Assembly: GCA_965213525.1 (NCBI GenBank)
Contig: OZ243889.1
Span: 2,046,001-2,110,000 of the forward strand
Source of the DNA: G965213525 sp965213525
GTDB taxonomy: Bacteria > Actinomycetota > Acidimicrobiia > Acidimicrobiales > Poriferisodalaceae
Direction: 5' to 3'
DNA length: 64,000 nucleotides
Shown: in pieces, positions 55,620 to 62,952 of the stretch
Layout: each line of letters opens with the position of its first letter
Position numbering within the stretch: the first letter of the stretch is position 1
Translations under genes and position numbers: made by a program
The notes under the pieces: generated by a model
Told to the model about the DNA's origin: nothing
Seen by the model: only the letters and a program-made list of their open reading frames with translations
Database searches by the model: none

Positions 55620-56894
55620 ATGTTCGATCGGGGTGGGCCGGCGGGGGTGTGTGACCGGGTGTCAGATGCGGCCGTGGGCGCGGAGGCGGCCCAACGGGAA
55701 CTGACCGCCGGGGTGGTCGACCTGGTCCGCTCGGGCGCTCATGAGATCGCCCGTTCGGCGGTGCGTTGGCTGATCCTGCGCTGCGGCCTGGGTGAGCGTG
55801 ACGCCCGCCGCCTGGTCCGCCGGGCCCGCCTGCTGCTGGGCGTGCCCGTGGTGGCCGACCGGTTCGATGCGGGCCGGTTGGGGGTGGCGATGCTGGACGT
55901 GTTGGCCGGTGCGGTCACCCCCGAACGCGTCGATGTGGCCTGTCGTGACGCCGTCGTGCTGTGTGACGCCGCGGAGACCGCAGCAGATGTGGCCGGGTTC
56001 GAGTTGGTGATGCGCCGCTGGGTCACCCTCGCTGATGATCACCTCGCCTGCGTCGACTCGGCGGCGGTCTACGACGGGCGGTACTGCTACGCGTCGCGGA
56101 GCCTGTTCGGCAGCCTCGAACTGGTCGCCCGGGTGGGACCCGATGAGGCCGAGGTGATCATCGACGCCCTCGACGCCCACACCCGCCTCGACCGTGCCGA
56201 CGAGCACCGCCGACCCGCCCAACGACGCGCCGACGCCCTCGTCGACACCTGCCACCGCGCCCTCACAGGTGACACCGCACATGCGAGCACCGCCAACACC
56301 GGCGCAGGCACCGACGACGAGACACCCGCCAACACCGCCGCAGGCGGCGACGGCGAGACGCCCGCCGACACCGGCGCAGGTGGCGACGGCCACCTTCAAC
56401 GAACCTCGACGAACGGGACCCGTGCGCTCGGTCGCCGCGAGCACGTCGTGGTCGTCACCGCTGAGGTGCTCACCACCCCCAGCACCCTGCGACCCTTTGA
56501 CCCTTACGCACGCTGTGACCTCGACGGCACCCCCACCACCCGAAACCGGGCCCGACGCCTCGCCTGTCACCACCCCGTCACCGGCGCAACGGTCAACAAC
56601 AGCGAGGTGCTCGATCTCGGACGCAGCCGACGCCTCCCTGGCCGGGCGATCCGACGGGCCATGGCCGCCCGCTCAGCGACCTGTGAGATCGGCGACTGCG
56701 ACACCACCTGGTCACACTGCGACGCCCACCACCTCACCCACTGGGCTGATGGTGGTGAGACGAGCCTCGACAACCTCCGATGGGCGTGCCCACACCACCA
56801 CTGGCTCCTCCACGACGGCGGCTGGACCACCCGCACCGAACCCGACGGCCGGGTGACCCTCGTCCGACCCGACGGCACCGTCCAAGTCGAATGA
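55620..56894 (+). CDS. DUF222-HNH endonuclease family protein, copy 2 (13E12-like)
   Basis: 424 residues from ATG 55620, the same domains as copy 1 at 45192-46472: DUF222 helices, T/G/D linker (NTGAGTDDETPANTAAGG) and HNH with CDAHHLTHWADGGETSLDN and WACPHHHWLLHDGGW. Differences from copy 1 cluster in the first 500 bases (including loss of Asp-Gly after HEI and an extra Ala near ETAADVAG). The last 330 bases before the end are almost identical. The shared promoter and coding block shows the unit was copied with its own promoter. Intact. Confidence 0.9.
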   Translation: MFDRGGPAGVCDRVSDAAVGAEAAQRELTAGVVDLVRSGAHEIARSAVRWLILRCGLGERDARRLVRRARLLLGVPVVADRFDAGRLGVAMLDVLAGAVTPERVDVACRDAVVLCDAAETAADVAGFELVMRRWVTLADDHLACVDSAAVYDGRYCYASRSLFGSLELVARVGPDEAEVIIDALDAHTRLDRADEHRRPAQRRADALVDTCHRALTGDTAHASTANTGAGTDDETPANTAAGGDGETPADTGAGGDGHLQRTSTNGTRALGRREHVVVVTAEVLTTPSTLRPFDPYARCDLDGTPTTRNRARRLACHHPVTGATVNNSEVLDLGRSRRLPGRAIRRAMAARSATCEIGDCDTTWSHCDAHHLTHWADGGETSLDNLRWACPHHHWLLHDGGWTTRTEPDGRVTLVRPDGTVQVE

Positions 56895-56930
56895 GCTGAC
56901 GGATCTATCCACTTCTCATGCTCCGTCAGC
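56895..56930 (+). terminator. Hairpin after DUF222-HNH copy 2
   Basis: GCTGACGGA (56895-56903) and TCCGTCAGC (56922-56930) form a perfect 9-base stem around an 18-base loop, starting directly after the TGA. No U-tract. Copy 1 has a different hairpin downstream, so this element is not part of the duplicated unit. Confidence 0.5.
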
Positions 56931-57063
56931 CGGCCGACACTTCGGGCCGCCGCCGTCTTGCGAGCTGACTGGCCACTCGCCTCGACACACCGTGGCAGCG
57001 CGCCACCGGCGCCCTGCTGCTGCGCGCTCACACGAGGAGCACCCCTCCTCGTCGGAGAGACGA

Positions 57064-57147
57064 CCGGCAACCGGCAACCGGCAACCTGGCAACTGGCAAC
57101 TGGCAACTGGCAACTGGCAACTGGCAACTGGCAACTGGCAACTGGCA
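57064..57147. repeat. Heptanucleotide microsatellite
   Basis: Three units of CCGGCAA (57064-57084), one eight-base unit, then seven units of CTGGCAA (57093-57141) and a partial one. The array ends four bases before the stop of the dodecin gene on the minus strand. Two pure blocks differing by one base suggest separate expansions. Confidence 0.95.
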
Positions 57148-57150
57148 GTG

Positions 57151-57357
57151 TCAGCCGTCGACGCTCTCGACGAGGAACGAGATGCGCACCAGCGCGCCCC
57201 ACTCGTCGAGGTTGTCGCCGCGCAGCCCGACCGAGACGACGTCGCACGCCTTGACGTCGCGCAGGTTGCGCGACGCCTCGGCCAGTGCGTTCTTGACAGC
57301 GGCGTCCGAGCTCTCGCTCGACCGACCTACGACCTCGATGATCTTGGTGACTGCCAC
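57151..57357 (-). CDS. Dodecin (flavin-storage protein)
   Basis: 68 residues from GTG 57357, the standard dodecin size. MAVTKIIEVVGRSSESSDAA then KNALAEASRNLRDVKACDVV and FLVESVDG match the family, which forms a hollow dodecamer that binds riboflavin, FMN or FAD (or CoA). A GGGGGAT sequence lies just before the start. The array of heptamers directly follows its stop and lies in its transcribed tail. Confidence 0.92.
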   Translation of the reverse strand: MAVTKIIEVVGRSSESSDAAVKNALAEASRNLRDVKACDVVSVGLRGDNLDEWGALVRISFLVESVDG

Positions 57358-57455
57358 GACATCCCCCGTTCGTCGAATGGACGCTGGAGTCTGTCAGGCT
57401 CGACCACGCTGCGCTCGACCGAGCCCCGCCGCCGCCGCCAACGGCGACACATCCA

Positions 57456-58520
57456 CTAGAGCGTGGCGTGAGGGTGGTTCTCGCGAAGCCCGACGGGGGT
57501 GACCCTCACGAACTCGGCGTTCTGGCGGAACTGGGCCAGGTTGCGGGCGTCGAGGTAGCTCATGGCGCTCTTCAGCCCACCCATCAGCGAAGCCACCACC
57601 CGGTCGGCCGCGCCCTTGTAGGGCACCGTGCCCTCGACACCCTCAGCGGCGCGCTGCTCGAAGTACTCCTCGTCGATGACCTCGCCCGAGCGGGCCGCCC
57701 GTTGCTGGACCGCCTCGACCGAAGCCATGCCCCGGTAGCGCTTCACCAGACCGGCGGAGGTCTGCTCGACCTCTCCCGGGCTCTCCCGCGTGCCGGCCAG
57801 CAACGAACCGATCATCACCGAATCGGCCCCCGCTGCCAGCGCCTTGGCGATGTCGCCGCTCGATCGGATGCCACCGTCGGCGATGACGGGCACCCCGAGA
57901 GCAACCGCCACCACGTCGTCAATGGCGCTGAGCTGCGGCACGCCCACCCCGGCGACCAGACGGGTGGTGCACACCCCACCCGGCCCGACCCCGACCTTGA
58001 TCGCGTCGGCGCCCGCCTGCTCGAGGTCGCGCGCTCCATCCGCGGTCGCCACGTTGCCGGCGATCACGTCGACGCCGGGGAAGTGCTGCTTCAGGGCCTC
58101 GACGCCGGCGATGGCGTGACCGGCGTGACCGTGGGCGATGTCGAGCACGAGGGCATCGACACCGGCAGCGACCAGGGCAGCGGCCCGTTCCAACAGATCG
58201 GCCTCAGAGGACACCCCGACCGCAGCAGCGGCGATCAACCCGCCCTCGTGCTTCTTCACGACCTCGACCTGGTGCGCCTGCTCGTCGACGGGCAGGAAGC
58301 GGTGGATGACCCCGACCCCGCCGAGCCGGCCGAGGGCGATCGCCATCTCGACCTCGGTCACGGTGTCCATGTTGGCCGCCACCACAGGCAGCTCGACCGG
58401 GATGTTGCGAGTCAACCGAGTCCGCAGCGAGACGTCCTGGCGCGATCGGATCGATGACCGGCGCGGCACGAGCAGCACGTCATCGAACGTGAGACCAGTT
58501 CGGATCTCCGACAGCGACAT
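57456..58520 (-). CDS. IMP dehydrogenase/GMP reductase-family enzyme without CBS domains
   Basis: About 354 residues; ATG 58520 is preferred over 58526 because GGGGGAG ends eight bases before it. Core motifs: LTFDDVLLVPRRSSIRSRQD, ELPVVAANMDTVTEVEMAIA, the catalytic loop VGVGPGGVCTTRLVAGVGVP (Cys), VIADGGIRSSGDIAKALAAG and YKGAADRVVASLMGGLKSAM. It lacks the tandem CBS insert of GuaB. The Arg-Tyr pair of IMPDH flaps is replaced by Glu-Tyr (IDEEYFEQ). IMPDH and GMP reductase are both possible; the missing Arg and CBS favour the latter. Confidence 0.85.
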   Translation of the reverse strand: MSLSEIRTGLTFDDVLLVPRRSSIRSRQDVSLRTRLTRNIPVELPVVAANMDTVTEVEMAIALGRLGGVGVIHRFLPVDEQAHQVEVVKKHEGGLIAAAAVGVSSEADLLERAAALVAAGVDALVLDIAHGHAGHAIAGVEALKQHFPGVDVIAGNVATADGARDLEQAGADAIKVGVGPGGVCTTRLVAGVGVPQLSAIDDVVAVALGVPVIADGGIRSSGDIAKALAAGADSVMIGSLLAGTRESPGEVEQTSAGLVKRYRGMASVEAVQQRAARSGEVIDEEYFEQRAAEGVEGTVPYKGAADRVVASLMGGLKSAMSYLDARNLAQFRQNAEFVRVTPVGLRENHPHATL

Positions 58521-58571
58521 CGACATCTCTCCCCCACCGACCCCGGAACGGGTCCTCAGGGCTCCCTGAGG

Positions 58572-59288
58572 CTACCCGCCGCCGTCCCCTGACCCGTCGT
58601 CGGCGGCGAGGTCCCACGGCGCAGCACGGGGCAGATCGAATCCGACCTCGACCGCCTCGCCCCGGATGGCAGCGAACGCCTGGGGACCCCATCGCTCGGC
58701 CCCGGCCAGAGGCGTGGGCAGCTCGTCCTCCGCGAACCAGCCGACGTCAGCGGTCTCGAGCGGGTGGGCCTGCAGCTCGCCCCCGGTCGCCCGGCAGTGG
58801 AACACCACCGAGTACAGCGGGATGCGGGTGAACCCGAGTCGCATGCCGTCCTGCACACCGAGCACCCGGACGGGGTCACAACGGATGCCGGTCTCCTCGA
58901 AGACCTCCTTGACCGCCACCTCGGCGGGGGAGTACCCGACGTCGGCCCACCCGGTGGGGAACAGCCACACCCCAGAGTCGGCTCGCTGCACCAACAAGAT
59001 CCGGCCGACGTCGTCGCCCACCACCGCCCCCACGGTGACCTTGGGCGTCACGTACCCGGCGACGCCGTCACCGACCATGCGCATCCACTCGTCCACGACG
59101 TGGGCGGGGTCGTAGTCATCCTGGGCGGCGCAGCGGATCTCGGCTGCGACCTTGAGCACCTCCTCGAAGCGCTCCCGCTCGTACAGGCTCTCGGTGAAGC
59201 CGAGCCCGGTGCGTGCGATCGCCGCCAACGACTCGGCCCAGTTGCGCAGGTGCTGGCTGGTCGGCTGCGACGGACCCTCCGGGATCAT
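58572..59288 (-). CDS. Nudix hydrolase with N-terminal NUDIX_N2 domain
   Basis: 238 residues from ATG 59288, overlapping the glnD stop by four bases. N-terminal helical domain (LRNWAESLAAIARTGLGFTE and FEEVLKVAAEIRC). Nudix box at about 117-139: GWADVGYSPAEVAVKEVFEE then TGIRCDP, with Lys replacing the usual Arg of REUXEE. The metal Glus are intact. Hydrolyses a nucleoside diphosphate derivative, perhaps ADP-ribose or NADH-type substrates. Linked to glnD by position only. Confidence 0.87.
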   Translation of the reverse strand: MIPEGPSQPTSQHLRNWAESLAAIARTGLGFTESLYERERFEEVLKVAAEIRCAAQDDYDPAHVVDEWMRMVGDGVAGYVTPKVTVGAVVGDDVGRILLVQRADSGVWLFPTGWADVGYSPAEVAVKEVFEETGIRCDPVRVLGVQDGMRLGFTRIPLYSVVFHCRATGGELQAHPLETADVGWFAEDELPTPLAGAERWGPQAFAAIRGEAVEVGFDLPRAAPWDLAADDGSGDGGG

Positions 59289-61618
59289 CCTGCACCTTGG
59301 CGCAAGGCGTGGCGGATGGCCAGCACGACCTCATCGGCGTGCTCGTCGCCGATCTTGTCACCGGCCCGGTCCGCGACGTAGAAGACGTCGACGACCTCGT
59401 GGCCGAGCGTCTGGATCTTGGCGTGGCGGACGTCGAGATCGAGCTCGGCGAGCGCCCGGGTGATGCCGAACAGGACGCCGATCCGGTCGCCGGTGCGCAC
59501 CTCGACGATGGTGGAGGTGGCGCTCTCGGCGTTGGTGACCTCGATGGAGGTGCGGGCCGGGGTGGCCGACACGGGCTTGCGGGGGGCGTACAGGCGCTCA
59601 CGCTCGGCCACCCGTGCCTCGAGGGCGGTGTGACCCGTCAGGGCCTGCTCGACGGCCTCGACGACGCCGTCCCACACGGGCGGCTCGCCCGTCGAGCGCA
59701 CCACCTTGAACACCGACACGGCGATGCCGTCCTCGGAGTGGGCGTTGGCCTCCAGCACGTCGAGGCCCTTGAGTGCCAGCGCACCTGCGATGCGGCTGAA
59801 CCCGCCCGGCCGGTCGGTGTTGACCACCGTCAACAGGTCGCCCCGCCCACGGATCGTCACGCCCCGCTCGGCGAGCAGCCGGCGGTGCTCCTCGGTGAGG
59901 AAGCCCCCCAGCTCGAGGTGCCCGCCGCCGAGGCGCACCATCACCCGCTCGGACAGCGTGTGGACCAGGCTCGCCTTCCACTCACCCCAGGCCGACGGCC
60001 CCGTGGCCAGCCCGTCCGCCTCGGTGAGGGCGCTCAGCAGCTCCAGGGTGCCGGTGTCACCGACAGCGTCGGCGACGCGGTCCAGGGTCACCTCGTCGGA
60101 CAGGTCGCGACGGGTGGCGACCTCGGCCAGCAGCAGGTGGTGCTCGACGAGACGGGCGAGCGTCTCGACGTCGGCGGCGGGGAAGCCCATGCGGCGACCG
60201 ATGTCGCGCACGAGGCGCTCGCCGGCCTCGGTGTGGTCACCGGGTGAGCCCTTGCCCAGGTCGTGCAACCAGGAGGCCACGAGCAACAGGTCGGCCCGCC
60301 GGACCCGCTCGGTCAGGCGACTGGCCTCGGCGGCGGCCTCGAGCAGGTGACGGTCGACGGTGTAGCGGTGGTAGGCGTTGCGTTGGGGTCGGCTGCGGAC
60401 CGGGGCCCACTCGGGCAGGATGCGGGTCAGCACGCCGACGTGGTCGAGGGCCTCCATCACCGAGATGGCCGGGCGACCCTGGCCGAGCAGATCGATGAGG
60501 CGGTCACGGGCGTCGCCGGGCCACGGATCGCCGTACTCGCCGAGCTGGTCGGCGAGCAGGGCCAGGCTCTCTCGGGCGATCGGGCTGTCACTGCGCGCCG
60601 CGGCGGCTGCGGCCCGCAGCGCCACCGCCGGGTCGGTGGAGGGGTCGGCCACGACGTGCACCGCCCCGTCCCGCCGGATGACCCCGGGGGCGAGGGGACG
60701 GTCGCGGTCGCCCTGGATGCGCCGGGGCCCGTCGACGCAGCGGCGGACCCGGCGCATCACGTCGTCGCCGATCCAGGCGATCGAACGGGCCGCCCCGGCG
60801 ACGTCGGCCATCAGGGCGTCGGCGTCGAGGCCGAGGGCGGCGGCGACGGCGTCCTGGCGTTCGAGCAGCAGACGGTCATCGGCCCGCCCGACCAGGGCGT
60901 GGAGGGCGACGCGCGCCCCCAGCAGGGCCCCCTCGCACTCGTCGAGGGTGTCGCGCTCGCTGTCAGAGCACAGCTGCCAGCACCGGTCGGCCCACGAGAC
61001 CGCCTGGACGTCGCGCAGCCCGCCACGACCGAGCTTGAGATCAGGTTCCAACAAGAAGGCGACCTCGCCGTGACGCTCGTGGCGGCGCTCGGAGCCCTCG
61101 GCCAACTCGCCCAGGAGGCGTTCGGCCGAGCGGTCCCACATCACCTCGACCGCCGAGGCGAGCTCGTCGACGATGCGTCGCTCGCCGGCCACGTGGCGCA
61201 GCTCGAGCAGGCCGCTGGCGGTCTCGAGGTCGTTGGCGGCGAAGGCGATGGTGTCGGCCACGGTGCGCACGGCGTGGCCGAGGCGCAGGCCGGCGTCCCA
61301 CACCGGGTACCAGATCGCATCGGCGATCCTGCCGGCGTCAACCCCGTCGTCGTGGACGAGCACGACATCGAGGTCGCTGTAGGGGCACAGCTGGGCGCGC
61401 CCGTACCCGCCGACGGCGACCAACGCCATCGACCCGGACCCCGCCCCGGCCCCATCGCTGACGGCGGCCGGGTCTCGGCGGTCAGCCGCTGCGGCGGTGG
61501 CCTCGGCGAACAGCTCGGCGAGCCAGGCGTCGGCGGCGTCGCTCAGCGCTCGGGCGAGCGCACGACCCCCCACGGCGCCGTCGTCCAACAGCCGGGCCCG
61601 ATCGTCGACGAACGCCAC
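59285..61618 (-). CDS. glnD: PII uridylyltransferase / uridylyl-removing enzyme
   Basis: 777 residues from GTG 61618; TAGCTT seven bases before it suggests a leaderless transcript. Nucleotidyltransferase domain with GGYGRAQLCPYSDLDVVLVH (GG and Asp-x-Asp), HD domain with LLLVASWLHDLGKGSPGDHT and two C-terminal ACT domains (DLLTVVNTDRPGGFSRIAGA; VRTGDRIGVLFGITRALAEL). It senses glutamine and modifies PII to control nitrogen metabolism. Slightly shorter than enteric GlnD (about 890). No glnB, glnK or amtB in the window. Intact. Confidence 0.93.
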   Translation of the reverse strand: MAFVDDRARLLDDGAVGGRALARALSDAADAWLAELFAEATAAAADRRDPAAVSDGAGAGSGSMALVAVGGYGRAQLCPYSDLDVVLVHDDGVDAGRIADAIWYPVWDAGLRLGHAVRTVADTIAFAANDLETASGLLELRHVAGERRIVDELASAVEVMWDRSAERLLGELAEGSERRHERHGEVAFLLEPDLKLGRGGLRDVQAVSWADRCWQLCSDSERDTLDECEGALLGARVALHALVGRADDRLLLERQDAVAAALGLDADALMADVAGAARSIAWIGDDVMRRVRRCVDGPRRIQGDRDRPLAPGVIRRDGAVHVVADPSTDPAVALRAAAAAARSDSPIARESLALLADQLGEYGDPWPGDARDRLIDLLGQGRPAISVMEALDHVGVLTRILPEWAPVRSRPQRNAYHRYTVDRHLLEAAAEASRLTERVRRADLLLVASWLHDLGKGSPGDHTEAGERLVRDIGRRMGFPAADVETLARLVEHHLLLAEVATRRDLSDEVTLDRVADAVGDTGTLELLSALTEADGLATGPSAWGEWKASLVHTLSERVMVRLGGGHLELGGFLTEEHRRLLAERGVTIRGRGDLLTVVNTDRPGGFSRIAGALALKGLDVLEANAHSEDGIAVSVFKVVRSTGEPPVWDGVVEAVEQALTGHTALEARVAERERLYAPRKPVSATPARTSIEVTNAESATSTIVEVRTGDRIGVLFGITRALAELDLDVRHAKIQTLGHEVVDVFYVADRAGDKIGDEHADEVVLAIRHALRQGAG

Positions 61619-61625
61619 GCAGTCG

Positions 61626-61631
61626 AAGCTA
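61626..61631 (-). promoter_or_regulatory. -10 element for leaderless glnD
   Basis: TAGCTT on the minus strand ends seven bases before GTG 61618. Confidence 0.5.
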
Positions 61632-61713
61632 CCCGCGTCCCCGCCCGAGCCGTCTCGCCCTGGAGACGCCCTGGAGGGCTGACCAGCTGACCGGTCGACC
61701 GGCTGACCGGGGC

Positions 61714-62799
61714 TCAGGCGGTAAGCTCGGCCACCGCGGCGAGCGCGTCGTGGTCGAGGGCCTGGACGGCGTGGCGGTCGGCCATCGCCAGGAACATCTC
61801 GTCGCCCCGGTCGGTGCGCTCGACGATCATGGACGCCACGATCGCCATGTGCAGGCCCGACAGGCCGTGGGCCCGATAGCCGAGGAGGCTCTCGTCGGGA
61901 TCGAGTGGCGCGCCGAGGGCTGCCATCTCCCCCAGGTAGGCGTCGAGCAGGTCGCGCTCGACGGCCCGGCGCTCATCGGTCGTCAGGCCGGCGCCGAGGA
62001 AGTAGGCGACATCGGCCACCGGCACGCCGAGCGAGGTGGTCTGCCAGTCCACGACGGCCACCGGGGTGTCGCCGCTCGGATCGCCGAACAACAGGTTGTC
62101 GAGTCGGTAGTCGCCGTGGACGATGGTCTCTGCACCTCTCGCCGAGGCGTAGTAGCGGGCGACGTCGGGGACGAAGCGCTCTCCGAGGGCGATGGTGTCG
62201 GCGTCGAGGCGGCCGTCGTACCGCTCGCAGAACCCCGCCCACAGCACCGGGAGGGCGGCGGCGAGGTCACGACGGCGCTCAGGGGTGCTCGAGGCCAGCC
62301 AGTCGAGCTCGGCCAGGGCACGATCGCCGAGGCGGGGCGCGTGCAGGCGGGCGGCCTGGCGCACGACGACCTCGGCCACGTCGGGGTCACATCCGGCGAG
62401 CTGGTCGCCCTGGCGGGCCGGGGCGAGGTCTTCGAGCACCAGCACGAACGAGCCGGTCTCGACGTCGATGTCGGCGTGGTGACAGGCCGGGGCGCGGACC
62501 TGCACGGTCGAGGCCAGCTGCTGGTAGAAGCGGATCTCCTTCTCATAGGCACGGGTGGCCAACCCCGTCTCGCGACTGGTCGGGTCGGTGGCGGGCAGCT
62601 TGGCGACCAGCGTGGTGGGCCCTGCCCCGCCGTCGTAGGTGAGCTGGAGGCGCACGCTCGAACCCATCTGGCCGGTGCCGACCAGCTCGGTGCGCAGGCC
62701 CGACACCTGGGCGCCGTCGGCCAGCACGCCGGCGTCGGTCAACGCCCCGGTGAGCCAGGACGGCGTGAGCAGCTCGATGCGGTCGGCGAGGGGCACCAC
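61714..62799 (-). CDS. Aminoglycoside phosphotransferase-fold kinase (APH family)
   Basis: 361 residues from GTG 62799, with TACGGT eight bases upstream. Kinase fold of the APH/EcKL type: TTLVAKLPATDPTSRE (Lys), LVLEDLAPARQGDQL, the catalytic IVHGDYRLDNLLFGDP (Asp and Asn) and VAVVDWQTTSLGVPVADVAY (metal Asp). In actinobacteria such proteins sit near acyl-CoA dehydrogenases and may phosphorylate acyl-CoA-derived alcohols, not antibiotics. Function otherwise open. Confidence 0.85.
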   Translation of the reverse strand: MVPLADRIELLTPSWLTGALTDAGVLADGAQVSGLRTELVGTGQMGSSVRLQLTYDGGAGPTTLVAKLPATDPTSRETGLATRAYEKEIRFYQQLASTVQVRAPACHHADIDVETGSFVLVLEDLAPARQGDQLAGCDPDVAEVVVRQAARLHAPRLGDRALAELDWLASSTPERRRDLAAALPVLWAGFCERYDGRLDADTIALGERFVPDVARYYASARGAETIVHGDYRLDNLLFGDPSGDTPVAVVDWQTTSLGVPVADVAYFLGAGLTTDERRAVERDLLDAYLGEMAALGAPLDPDESLLGYRAHGLSGLHMAIVASMIVERTDRGDEMFLAMADRHAVQALDHDALAAVAELTA

Positions 62800-62807
62800 G
62801 GCTGGGG

Positions 62808-62813
62808 ACCGTA
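62808..62813 (-). promoter_or_regulatory. -10 element for leaderless APH-family gene
   Basis: TACGGT on the minus strand ends eight bases before GTG 62799. Confidence 0.45.
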
Positions 62814-62952
62814 GCGCCGGTGACCGTCGCCCGTCCGGTGGCTCACCGCCCGAGGACGGCCCCGGGCAGCGTCGGCTGGGAGACAGACTCGACGCAGCCG
62901 AGCACCCGGCTTCGCGTCGGATGGCCGCCCAGCTCAGCGCTGGGAACCCAGC

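Noticed and set aside
57064..57147. Possible CRISPR array from the heptamer repeats
   Set aside because: Units are seven bases with no spacers, and no cas gene is present in the window.
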